IMG/VR virus record: IMGVR_UViG_3300006224_000033
Span: 1 to 27,410 of that record
Reading direction: 5' to 3' (one strand)
Length of the DNA stretch: 27,410 nt
Source: a virus
This document shows positions 22,236 to 27,410 of the stretch, piece by piece (the stretch's first letter is position 1; every line of letters starts with the position of its first letter). The notes below the pieces were generated by a model, which saw nothing but the letters and a program-made list of their open reading frames with translations, did not search any database and was not told the origin of the DNA. A program made the translations under genes and the position numbers.

Positions 22236-22595
22236 ATGGATAAAGGGAAACATACACCTGGACCGTGGAAGATGTCTAAAACACATTTTATGAGTGGAGA
22301 TACTTGGTATGTAATAACGGACCAAAGAGGATATGGGCCTATCATGGAAGTCGGGGGGAAAGACCTTGATGGACAAATAGCTGAAGCAAAGCATTTAATT
22401 ACTAATCCTCAAGAGATTGAAGCCAATGCTACCCTTATCGCCGCAGCTCCGGAGTTATTGGAAGTGTGTAAAATTGCAGGAAAATTACTCGATGAAATAG
22501 CCGGGAATTGCCTTTCGTTTAACAATGATGAAAAGGAAATTCTTGATAATATTTGGTCAGCCATATCAAAGGCAGAAGGAGGTCAAAATGAATAG
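22236..22595 (+). CDS. HTPGPW-family phage protein
   Basis: The 119-residue protein opens with KHTPGPWKM and has EIEANATLIAAAPELLEVCK (about 59-78), the two landmarks of a widespread phage and prophage family of unknown function. The ending is acidic and helical. AAGGAGG lies upstream of the ATG. Its last codons contain the ribosome site of the next gene and overlap it by eight bases. It occurs in many tailed phages of Gram-negative hosts, usually among early or accessory genes. Confidence 0.85.
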   Translation: MDKGKHTPGPWKMSKTHFMSGDTWYVITDQRGYGPIMEVGGKDLDGQIAEAKHLITNPQEIEANATLIAAAPELLEVCKIAGKLLDEIAGNCLSFNNDEKEILDNIWSAISKAEGGQNE

Positions 22596-22743
22596 ATCAA
22601 ACTTGCTCCAATGCATCAACGTCATGGCCGACTGCTTCAAGGCCGTGGCGGAGACTCCGGAACACGATCAGCTTATAAGAGTTTTTATCTTGGCACGTGA
22701 CCGAGCGTACCAAGAACTAATCAAGGAGGAGGTGGAGAAATGA
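22588..22743 (+). CDS. Small helical hypothetical protein (51 residues)
   Basis: From the ATG at 22588, with AAGGAGGTCAAA before it, the protein is MNRSNLLQCINVMADCFKAV with a helical continuation ending ELIKEEVEK. Its 8-base overlap with the upstream gene and the shared ribosome site indicate coupled translation. Its own last codons carry the AAGGAGGAGG site of the membrane protein gene that follows. Function is unknown. Confidence 0.6.
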   Translation: MNRSNLLQCINVMADCFKAVAETPEHDQLIRVFILARDRAYQELIKEEVEK

Positions 22744-22883
22744 TGAGTCCATTCTATACAGGATTGCTAATTGGCTTAGGAATTGGCTTGTTTGCAGGTT
22801 TCTCTACGGCGGCCTGGCTGGTTCTGTGGTCCCTCGAACCCAAGGAAAGTGAGGACGATAATATCCCATTCCCTGGGGCTTAA
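22740..22883 (+). CDS. Small single-pass membrane protein (47 residues)
   Basis: The frame begins with two ATG codons and encodes MMSPFYTGLLIGLGIGLFAG followed by FSTAAWLVLWSLEP and an acidic, Pro-containing tail. Residues 7-31 form one glycine-zipper-like membrane segment (GLLIGLGIGLFAG). The start overlaps the previous stop (ATGA). Small membrane proteins of this kind can be holin-like, antiholin-like or superinfection-exclusion factors, but there is no lysis gene next to it. It is the last gene before a strong terminator. Confidence 0.65.
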   Translation: MMSPFYTGLLIGLGIGLFAGFSTAAWLVLWSLEPKESEDDNIPFPGA

Positions 22884-22892
22884 TAGGATAAG

Positions 22893-22928
22893 AAGGGTTA
22901 AGGGGCGATTTCTTCTTAACCCTTTTTT
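22893..22928 (+). terminator. Strong terminator at convergence of operons
   Basis: AAGGGTTAAG pairs perfectly with CTTAACCCTT over 10 bp around a 12-base loop, followed by T residues up to 22928. It ends the plus-strand operon. The facing minus-strand gene ends at 22927, so the hairpin may also limit the opposing transcript, although it lacks a clear U-run in that direction. Confidence 0.92.
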
Positions 22929-23103
22929 ATTGCCTTTGGATATTGTCTAACCATTTTAGTATCTTTGAACAGATAGGCCCGCAAGTTTTTCTTACAGGAT
23001 AATACTTCTTAGACCTTTTGCCAAACTTTGCAGGAGGTATTTTTCTTAATTTCCCACATACTTCGCAAACAATTAGGTCTTTTTTGATTAACATACTACT
23101 CAT
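22927..23103 (-). CDS. 58-residue zinc-ribbon-like protein
   Basis: The frame starts MSSMLIKKDLIVCEVCGKLR and includes CEVC and CGPIC (cysteines at about 13, 16, 41, 45) with a basic middle (KFGKRSKKYYPVRKT), a four-cysteine zinc site over a basic linker. AGGAG precedes the ATG and overlaps the stop of the gene before it. It ends at the terminator hairpin. Nucleic-acid binding is plausible. Confidence 0.65.
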   Translation of the reverse strand: MSSMLIKKDLIVCEVCGKLRKIPPAKFGKRSKKYYPVRKTCGPICSKILKWLDNIQRQ

Positions 23104-23109
23104 TTTCTC

Positions 23110-23325
23110 CTATTTTCCATTTTCATCATCATCTTCCTCTTCGGGCTCATCCTCAAATCTGTTTCTTCTTCGTCTTCCTCTATAGTACCCTTCTTCCTCA
23201 TCCCTTAATTGAGTATTTGTTTTTCCATCCATTCGGATCGGCCTACCAAGGACCGGCCCGCACTCTTCGCAATATCCGACTGATGGAGCAATCAAATTAC
23301 CACAACGACATTCAAATTCGCTCAT
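23110..23325 (-). CDS. Zinc-ribbon protein with basic patch and acidic tail
   Basis: Taking the ATG at 23325, which has GGAGGTCAAA directly before it, the protein has 71 residues. The zinc site uses CRC, then YCEEC (about residues 6-22). It continues with a basic stretch (YYRGRRRRNRF, about 47-57) and an acidic C-terminus (EPEEEDDDENGK). A zinc knuckle, Arg block and acidic tail suggest a small nucleic-acid or polymerase-binding adaptor. Function is unknown. Confidence 0.65.
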   Translation of the reverse strand: MSEFECRCGNLIAPSVGYCEECGPVLGRPIRMDGKTNTQLRDEEEGYYRGRRRRNRFEDEPEEEDDDENGK

Positions 23326-23572
23326 TTTGACCTCCATTTACCTTTTTTTGTTTTAACGACCTCCCGCAATCGGGGCAGAATTTAGGGAAAGTAGTTCCAT
23401 TCATCATGTAAGTTCCGTTTGTATAAATATGCTTCTGTATCCTCTTCTCCCCTTCACCCTCACACCAACATTTTGGTTTCACCTTCTGGTGGTGACAATG
23501 GTCTCTTTTTTTCGGCACGTATCCAATGTCCAGTTCCTGCTTGCATTCATCACATAACTCATCATAACTCAT
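23312..23572 (-). CDS. Multi-cysteine small protein, probable zinc binder
   Basis: The chosen start is the ATG at 23572, with AAAGGAGGTC fifteen bases before it; the upstream ATG at 23599 lies before that site. The 86-residue protein contains CDEC, HCHH, CWC and CPDC, enough ligands for two zinc ions (LCDECKQELDIGYVPKKRDH, then KCWCEGEGEK, and KFCPDCGRSL). It overlaps the next gene start by 14 bases. Its layout is like a double zinc ribbon. Role unknown. Confidence 0.65.
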   Translation of the reverse strand: MSYDELCDECKQELDIGYVPKKRDHCHHQKVKPKCWCEGEGEKRIQKHIYTNGTYMMNGTTFPKFCPDCGRSLKQKKVNGGQNERI

Positions 23573-23586
23573 CGAAAGACCTCCTT

Positions 23587-23781
23587 TCATCTTACACATT
23601 CTTGCAATACCGGAATCAACTTTTTTATGGCATTTTTGGAAAAAATCATTCGGCTGCTTAAAAAATCTGTGTCATTTCCTGTTGGTCTAAATCCCTCTAT
23701 TGCTATCAGACCATTGGGGAATTCATACACAATAACCCATCCATGCTCTGTTCTAATTGGTTTAGATATTTGAAATTTCAT
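23587..23781 (-). CDS. Hypothetical small protein
   Basis: The 64-residue protein begins MKFQISKPIRTEHGWVIVYE and has a beta-rich first half (WVIVYEFPNGLIAIEGF) and a helical end (IKKLIPVLQECVR). AAAGGAGGTTAAG before the ATG is a very strong ribosome site. No family is recognised. It is one of a row of small same-strand genes with tight spacing. Confidence 0.6.
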   Translation of the reverse strand: MKFQISKPIRTEHGWVIVYEFPNGLIAIEGFRPTGNDTDFLSSRMIFSKNAIKKLIPVLQECVR

Positions 23782-23793
23782 CTTAACCTCCTT

Positions 23794-23997
23794 TCATCCC
23801 AAAATGCCATTTTTCTCCTCCTCCCATAAATGGCTATTCAGGTTAGCCCTTTTCTCAAGCGCCTCTTTGGTAAAATCCGCCTTGTGAGCCTTGATTAAGA
23901 GCTTGCATATTGTCATCTGGTGTTTGATCGCAGCTACATACCCCTCTTCCCAGGCTCGATTGTAGTCTATAAACTCCTTTCGGGTTTTGGGTTTCAT
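23794..23997 (-). CDS. Helical hypothetical protein
   Basis: The 67-residue, Lys/Glu/Ala-rich protein is helical throughout (RAWEEGYVAAIKHQMTICKL is one amphipathic stretch) and ends EEEKNGILG. Its start overlaps the stop of the preceding gene by four bases, with GGAGGAGG upstream. No motif is recognised. Confidence 0.6.
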   Translation of the reverse strand: MKPKTRKEFIDYNRAWEEGYVAAIKHQMTICKLLIKAHKADFTKEALEKRANLNSHLWEEEKNGILG

Positions 23998-24428
23998 ACC
24001 TCACTCCTCCTCCTCATACTCTTTGAGTTTTTCTGTCCTCCTCCAAACCCACGTTCCTCCACCTCATACTCTTGAGGGGGGACATAAATCTGGACCGCTC
24101 CTGGCTGACCCCATCCCTCTGCATCTTCTTTCGTCAGATGTCCGCTTCCCCACATTTTGGTTGAGGGATAATAATTTACCCATACTCCATTTGTCATCCG
24201 CTTAACCTTCCTCTTTGGCCTCGGAGGCGGGTCAATCTTAATCTCATTCCAAAAGTTTGTGGGAAGGAGGTCGTTAACACTTTCCTTCCCATCAAAAGTA
24301 ATTGTTACAAACCCGTAAAAAGTTTTTAAAATTATATGATATATGGCATTTGGTCTTATCTCAACAACTTCCTGCCATCCCCTTTTCATTGACCAAACCC
24401 TATCCCCAACCCTTGCATCCTTAAACAT
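23994..24428 (-). CDS. Hypothetical protein with small beta-barrel-like N-terminus
   Basis: The ATG at 24428 with AAGGAGGTCAAA before it is taken as start; the longer form from 24452 would place that site inside the gene. The 144-residue protein opens MFKDARVGDRVWSMKRGWQE, a pattern of phage proteins in which VGDRVWS..RGW precedes a small beta barrel. A Pro/Arg/Lys-rich linker follows (PPPRPKRKVKRMT), then a Trp/Tyr-rich part, and a basic tail. A nucleic-acid or protein adaptor is possible; no function can be assigned. Confidence 0.65.
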   Translation of the reverse strand: MFKDARVGDRVWSMKRGWQEVVEIRPNAIYHIILKTFYGFVTITFDGKESVNDLLPTNFWNEIKIDPPPRPKRKVKRMTNGVWVNYYPSTKMWGSGHLTKEDAEGWGQPGAVQIYVPPQEYEVEERGFGGGQKNSKSMRRRSEV

Positions 24429-24452
24429 TTTGACCTCCTTCCGGCTTATCAA

Positions 24453-24746
24453 TTATCTATCTTTAACTATTTCTGGTGGTGGAACCTCCATACTCCACCC
24501 TCTTCTTTGGATTTCTTTATAGGCCTCTTCAGATAACATAAAAGCCCTGTTAATTAGATCCGGTATGGACATTAACCCAATCTTTGCCCTGCCGGTTGAG
24601 TCCTCTCCATCTGGGAATCCCTGAACCATCCCCCATTTCTCCAGAAACAAAAGAGCAAGTCGGGCTTCATCACTTAAAACGGTAGTTTGAAAAACCAAGC
24701 TCTCCACCATCGCATCATATTTTTTAGCCTTGATGTAACCGTACAT
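24453..24746 (-). CDS. Hypothetical protein
   Basis: The 97-residue protein starts MYGYIKAKKYDAMVESLVFQ with AAAGGAGA upstream. It is mainly helical with one Pro/Gly-rich turn (GMVQGFPDGEDSTG) and ends EVPPPEIVKDR. No Cys pair, membrane segment or known motif. It is separated from its neighbours by 24 bases on each side. Confidence 0.6.
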   Translation of the reverse strand: MYGYIKAKKYDAMVESLVFQTTVLSDEARLALLFLEKWGMVQGFPDGEDSTGRAKIGLMSIPDLINRAFMLSEEAYKEIQRRGWSMEVPPPEIVKDR

Positions 24747-24769
24747 TGCTGTCTCCTTTCGTTTAGAAT

Positions 24770-24976
24770 TTATTTGGGCTTATCAGGCCCAATCAGAAAA
24801 TCATGCTCTTCGTCGCCAGGGAGTTTATAGCCAGGTTCGCAATCCTGGATGTCATAGCCTCCTGTGCATTCAAATAAGCCATCCTCTAATGAGCAGGCAC
24901 AATCATCGGATTGGTTGAACAATCCATCATAGCCATTGTCGATTAGATACTTTTCGATGATTTCTGAGATTGTCAT
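24770..24976 (-). CDS. Cys-rich small phage protein
   Basis: From the ATG at 24976 the protein has 68 residues. This start overlaps the Mom-like stop (ATGA), has GGGAGAAAA upstream, and is favoured over the ATG at 24991. It opens MTISEIIEKYLIDNGYDGLF and continues with DDCACSLEDGLFECTGGYDI and QDCEPGYKL. The LKANGYDGL...C.C.L......C.....C.PG pattern is known from many phages, with no assigned function; the four or five cysteines could bind a metal. Confidence 0.75.
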   Translation of the reverse strand: MTISEIIEKYLIDNGYDGLFNQSDDCACSLEDGLFECTGGYDIQDCEPGYKLPGDEEHDFLIGPDKPK

Positions 24977-25542
24977 AAAGTTTTCTCCCATCTAATTTTT
25001 TCCCCAGTTGCAATTATTTCATTTCTGATTCTTCCATTGCCTTTTTTTGATAGTTTTCCCCATCTAATTTCGCTTTTTTTAGTAATGTGTCCAATGTTCC
25101 AACCAGATGCTTTATATATGGTTCCTGCGTGAACATCCGTATCCTGATAACTTATTATCTTTTTTAGCCATGGCTTAGACTTTCTTAAAATTTTTATAGT
25201 AACTGAAATCATTCTTGAAGCTGTATTTTTAGGGGCATCACTTGAAATTGCCATTCTCCTTAACTCTAACGTAGGAGTTCCATTAAAAGCCCTTGCTACT
25301 GGTGGGCCGAATATCATAACCGCATAAAATCTATTGGAATATTCTGCGGAATATGCTTCACAGGCTTGCCAGTTTGTTAAATTTGGAAGTCTCGAATGCC
25401 ATAACCTATTTAATTGAAGGGCTTTTTTAATATCTATTTTTTCTATATTTAATTGGAGCGGAGAGGTCGGAATCGAACCGCCACCTTCAACTTGGAAAAG
25501 CGGACGTGCTACCCTTACACTATCTCCGCATACATTAAGCAT
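24973..25542 (-). CDS. Mom-like GNAT-fold protein, putative DNA adenine hypermodification
   Basis: The frame runs 189 codons from an ATG at 25542 that overlaps the previous stop (TAATG) and has GGAGAAGGAAAG upstream. Residues about 31-165 match the phage Mu Mom / XF1762-type acyltransferase-like family, with ELRRMAISSDAPKNTASRMI (93-112) and IISYQDTDVHAGTIYKASGW (129-148), then NIGH. Mom converts adenine in DNA to a carbamoylmethyl derivative and so blocks restriction. Residues 5-30 are encoded by the tRNA gene on the same strand and look non-native; the family-like part begins LNIEKIDIKKALQLN with no ATG, GTG or TTG nearby. A shorter or unusual start, or a split transcript, is possible. Confidence 0.7.
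   Translation of the reverse strand: MLNVCGDSVRVARPLFQVEGGGSIPTSPLQLNIEKIDIKKALQLNRLWHSRLPNLTNWQACEAYSAEYSNRFYAVMIFGPPVARAFNGTPTLELRRMAISSDAPKNTASRMISVTIKILRKSKPWLKKIISYQDTDVHAGTIYKASGWNIGHITKKSEIRWGKLSKKGNGRIRNEIIATGEKIRWEKTL
25454..25529 (-). tRNA. tRNA-Gly(UCC)-like gene with encoded CCA, slightly irregular
   Basis: On the minus strand GCGGAGA pairs perfectly with TCTCCGC, followed by discriminator T and encoded CCA. The D arm is GTGT...GCAC and the T loop is TTCGATT. The anticodon arm TCCGC-TTTTCCAA-GTTGA resembles tRNA-Gly with anticodon TCC. Two irregularities are seen compared with a normal Gly tRNA: the anticodon loop has eight bases, its stem has a mismatch plus a G-U pair, and the T stem has one unpaired base (GGCGG with CCGACC). 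It could be functional or a decaying copy. It lies inside the 5' end of the Mom-like frame. Confidence 0.7.
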
Positions 25543-25760
25543 TATCTTTCCTTCTCCACCCCAACATAGAAAACTGGTATGAATCCCCTTTCCATAGCAG
25601 ACTTAAACTCCTTATGGTCGTATTTATCAAGGGTAATAATTCCATCAAAGGTTGAACCTGAATGAAATTTCCCATTTGCCAAGTCAGACCCGTCAAGGGT
25701 TTGATAGACACTATTAAATTCTGAGTCTTTCCAATCCCAGAAGATGAGTTTGATTTTCAT
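25542..25760 (-). CDS. Small phage protein of unknown function
   Basis: The 72-residue protein starts MKIKLIFWDWKDSEFNSVYQ and continues LANGKFHSGSTFDGIITLD and GFIPVFYVGVE. The K..FWDWRD...S.Y.T..G..L..G.FHSG.TF.G.I.L pattern is one I recall from many tailed phages, without known function. Start overlaps the YopX-like stop (ATGA); its stop overlaps the Mom-like ATG (TAATG), so three genes are coupled. Confidence 0.75.
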   Translation of the reverse strand: MKIKLIFWDWKDSEFNSVYQTLDGSDLANGKFHSGSTFDGIITLDKYDHKEFKSAMERGFIPVFYVGVEKER

Positions 25761-26101
25761 GGTGTATCTCCTTGTAAGAGTCCAGGATGCTCGTAAATAT
25801 TTCCGATGACTTCAACCGTATCACGTGGACTCCATTCAGTAAAACGAGCACCTTTTTCTCTCCATTCAACAATAAAGGGACGATAAGGATGATTAAACTT
25901 TTTAGAATCAATCGGCACAAAAGATAGGATGTCCCCTTCCCATATCTCTTTTCCGTTTTTATCATGGAGGCCAGTAAATTGCATTGGAATAAGCCAACTT
26001 TCATTAAAAAATATACACGTCCCCCAATCATCTGCTATCTCATCCCACAGAACCATTCTTTTATCTTCCATGTCCCATGCCCTAAATCTGATGTCCCTCA
26101 T
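25757..26101 (-). CDS. YopX-family protein
   Basis: The 114-residue protein matches the YopX family (Pfam PF09643). It has RDIRFRAWDMEDKRMV at the start, MQFTGLHDKNGKEIWEGDIL (about 40-59) with the conserved G[LR].DKNGKEI.EGDI box, and VEVIGNIYEHPGLL near the end. The family is common in phages and prophages; it forms small beta-rich proteins of unknown role. GGAGGTAGG precedes the ATG and lies in the last codons of the upstream gene. Confidence 0.92.
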   Translation of the reverse strand: MRDIRFRAWDMEDKRMVLWDEIADDWGTCIFFNESWLIPMQFTGLHDKNGKEIWEGDILSFVPIDSKKFNHPYRPFIVEWREKGARFTEWSPRDTVEVIGNIYEHPGLLQGDTP

Positions 26102-26104
26102 AGC

Positions 26105-26368
26105 CTACCTCCACGGAATAAGCCCACTTAAAAACTCCTGAGAATAGTTTTCCGAAGTCCAAACCTTTGGATTGCCAGACAGATCCGCCATCCTGTGAAC
26201 CCGTTTTTCTGCAATAGTCACAATTCTTAGCAGATTTTGGGAGTTACTAATAAATGAACAATCAGGGCACCTAACCCTGGGGCCCCCCCTGTAAATATAA
26301 GGCTGCTTACAATCTATACAGATTATCTTACGGTATTGAGGTATCCAATGTCGAGGATGTCGGTTCAT
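26105..26368 (-). CDS. Zinc-ribbon protein
   Basis: Starting at the ATG at 26368 (AGGAGGAAATCCC upstream; the open frame to 26452 lacks a ribosome site), the protein has 87 residues. It opens MNRHPRHWIPQYRKIICIDC, with a second pair in RCPDCSFI, a four-cysteine zinc ribbon over about residues 17-38. The rest is helical and basic. The leader carries a 7-bp inverted repeat 33 bases before the start. Role unknown; zinc ribbons of this type often contact nucleic acid. Confidence 0.65.
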   Translation of the reverse strand: MNRHPRHWIPQYRKIICIDCKQPYIYRGGPRVRCPDCSFISNSQNLLRIVTIAEKRVHRMADLSGNPKVWTSENYSQEFLSGLIPWR

Positions 26369-26400
26369 GGGATTTCCTCCTATTTTTCTACGGGTGCATG

Positions 26401-26418
26401 GTCTACCATAGGGTAGAC
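26401..26418. promoter_or_regulatory. Operator-like or hairpin palindrome
   Basis: GTCTACC-ATAG-GGTAGAC is a perfect 7-bp inverted repeat with a 4-base spacer, in the gap between the zinc-ribbon gene and the helix-turn-helix gene. It could be an operator or a small mRNA hairpin in the leader. Confidence 0.5.
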
Positions 26419-26466
26419 ATTTACCCTCTTGTATGGCGTTGTGTGGCCTCATGGCGTGGTAGTATG

Positions 26467-26682
26467 TTATGCTGTGGTGCTTTGTGTTTTAACGTCTGCC
26501 ATTCTTTTCTGATGTTCCAAAATCCACTCCATAAATGTCGGTTCGTAAAAGTAAGCCCTACCGCCTAAACTTATCCAAGGCAGACCTTTTCGCCTCAATC
26601 CGTACAGGGTTGATCGAGACATTCCTAATGCTTCTGCCATGTGTATCTCGGATATTAGCTGATTGATCGTTTTGTTCTCCAT
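26467..26682 (-). CDS. Small helix-turn-helix DNA-binding protein (excisionase/AlpA-like)
   Basis: The 71-residue protein has a winged helix-turn-helix of the MerR/excisionase type: LISEIHMAEALGMSRSTLYG (9-28) followed by the wing GLPWISLGGRAYFYEPTFME (about 33-52). Such proteins bind DNA as excisionases or short regulators in prophages. No integrase is in the window. AGGAGG lies nine bases before the ATG. It is in a different frame from the longer gene at 26558-26875, which it overlaps. It could act on the palindrome just downstream at 26401-26418. Confidence 0.75.
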   Translation of the reverse strand: MENKTINQLISEIHMAEALGMSRSTLYGLRRKGLPWISLGGRAYFYEPTFMEWILEHQKRMADVKTQSTTA

Positions 26683-26875
26683 TTAATCTAACCTCCTTGC
26701 ATATTGGGGTAACTTCACAAAACTCCTCGTATTTATACTCATTCTCTTGGCATCTTATACAAGTTTTATTCTCTCCCTTCCATTCACTAAATTTAACAAG
26801 CGCATCTGTTCTGGTCATCCCAAATCCAATACCTGTATGATTTTGATAATATTGCAATAATTCAGCCTGATCCAT
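26558..26875 (-). CDS. Hypothetical protein with Cys motif, overlapping the HTH gene
   Basis: The 105-residue frame begins MDQAELLQYYQNHTGIGFGM and has TCIRCQ, FCEV and ICKEV, possibly a zinc site. The upstream sequence GTGAGGCGGG is only a weak ribosome site. The final 41 or so codons run into the HTH gene in another frame and look less protein-like (SANIRDTHGRSIRNVSINPV), which suggests either a genuine overlap or a frameshift that removed an earlier stop. The first 65 residues look like a real protein; the C-terminus is doubtful. Confidence 0.5.
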   Translation of the reverse strand: MDQAELLQYYQNHTGIGFGMTRTDALVKFSEWKGENKTCIRCQENEYKYEEFCEVTPICKEVRLNGEQNDQSANIRDTHGRSIRNVSINPVRIEAKRSALDKFRR

Positions 26876-26884
26876 TTTCCCGCC

Positions 26885-27058
26885 TCACGACAACTTCTTC
26901 CCGTAAATCTCCAGGGAAGTTTTTAATCCTCTCTCAAACCCAATATGTTCCATTTGACGAAACTCATTTAACAACCACATTTTTATTGATTGTTTAAGTT
27001 TAAATTCTTTAATAAAATAATCAACTTTGTTTTGTATGTATTCTTCATCTCTTTCCAT
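26885..27058 (-). CDS. Small helical hypothetical protein (57 residues)
   Basis: The frame begins MERDEEYIQNKVDYFIKEFK and ends YGKKLS. It is helical with alternating acidic and basic blocks, and has AGGAAA about eight bases before the ATG, a weak site. It fits between neighbours on the same strand, ending ten bases before the next start. Function is unknown. Confidence 0.55.
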   Translation of the reverse strand: MERDEEYIQNKVDYFIKEFKLKQSIKMWLLNEFRQMEHIGFERGLKTSLEIYGKKLS

Positions 27059-27079
27059 TATATTTCCTATATTATTAAA

Positions 27080-27409
27080 TTATAAATCTAATTTTATAAT
27101 TCGTAAATTAGTATACTTTTTCACCCTTACCTTTTGATAAATTGATAAAATATCCTTTAAATTAATAATGGCACTTAAAATAATATGGGTCCTACCCTCT
27201 GCAAAGGCGACGGCTCTTTGATATGTTGTAAAATGACAACCGACTCCACATTCGATATTTTGGTCTGGTTGCAATAATAAATCATCCCAATCTTTTCCAA
27301 CTTCATATTGAAAATTTTTACTATAAAAAGAGGTTAAATCTGGGTTTACAGATTTATAAAGTATATAATTACCTTCCTTGTCTGGAAGAACTCCAAGATT
27401 AATAAACAT
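27080..27409 (-). CDS. DUF7666-like protein, 5' end at window edge
   Basis: The 109-residue frame starts one base from the window end, so the true start may lie outside. It resembles DUF7666-type phage proteins: YKSVNPDLTSF near 18-28, FQYEVGKDWDD (33-43) matching the F.YEVGK.Y block, then NIECGVGCHFTTYQRAVAF (51-69), where the family has a C..GFH.C pattern with D/Y following, and a strand-rich C-terminal part. Families of this type have no known activity. The conserved His of GCHF is present. Confidence 0.6.
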   Translation of the reverse strand: MFINLGVLPDKEGNYILYKSVNPDLTSFYSKNFQYEVGKDWDDLLLQPDQNIECGVGCHFTTYQRAVAFAEGRTHIILSAIINLKDILSIYQKVRVKKYTNLRIIKLDL

Positions 27410-27410
27410 T

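Noticed and set aside
22690-22706. TTGGCACG, a sigma-54-like -24 box
   Set aside because: GG and GC are eleven bases apart instead of ten and it lies inside a coding gene.
1-27410. CRISPR array or insertion sequence
   Set aside because: No regularly spaced repeat set with unique spacers and no transposase-like frame was seen; the three 21-bp repeats are unevenly spaced and too few.

Overview
The window looks like one contiguous piece of a tailed double-stranded DNA phage or prophage. Position 1 cuts a virion-type gene and position 27410 cuts, or just touches, an accessory gene. The host cannot be named. Three features suggest a diderm bacterium that has RpoN: Sec-type signal peptides without lipoboxes, strong AGGAGG ribosome binding sites, and elements that fit the sigma-54 GG-N10-GC promoter rule. 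A portal of about 650 residues together with pectate-lyase-type spikes would suit a podovirus, but no tail-tube, tape-measure, lysis, integrase or polymerase gene lies in the window.

Region 1 (1-17299, all minus strand, read right to left) is the DNA packaging and virion operon. From a sigma-70-like promoter near 17369-17397 it runs: a possible small terminase subunit, several small genes, a 196-residue protein, three consecutive proteins with signal peptides (a 679-residue fibre-like protein, a lectin-like protein, a short coiled-coil protein), a 631-residue tailspike-like protein, large terminase, portal, four small genes, a terminator, scaffold, a CxxC protein, a decoration-like protein, major capsid protein, a parallel beta-helix protein, small genes, and a tandem pair of paralogous beta-rich proteins, the second of which uses a TTG start and leaves the window. 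Many genes are joined by one-base TAATG/TAGTG or four-base ATGA stop-start overlaps.

Region 2 (17300-22930, plus strand) is an accessory block with unusually rich control DNA. It opens with an HNH endonuclease gene behind a good sigma-70 promoter. A 726-base gene-free stretch follows, holding tandem 18-bp dyads, direct repeats and ATT-rich tracts. Next come two small genes, each behind a copy of a 63-bp repeat that contains a GG-N10-GC (sigma-54-type) element, a strong terminator, three 21-bp iteron-like repeats, a third GG-N10-GC element, and a run of ten small genes. That run includes an ArdC N-terminal-like protein, several putative zinc-binding miniproteins and an HTPGPW-family protein, and it ends at a strong terminator.

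Region 3 (22927-27409, minus strand) is a string of small accessory genes: several CxxC miniproteins, a Mom-like GNAT protein (putative adenine hypermodification) whose 5' end contains a tRNA-Gly(UCC)-like gene, a YopX-family protein, a small helix-turn-helix protein and a possible DUF7666-type protein.

The most unusual points are the repeated sigma-54-type control of small phage genes, the tRNA nested in the 5' end of the Mom-like reading frame, and the cassette of exported proteins inside the packaging operon. Domain names are from reading the translations by eye, without database searches.
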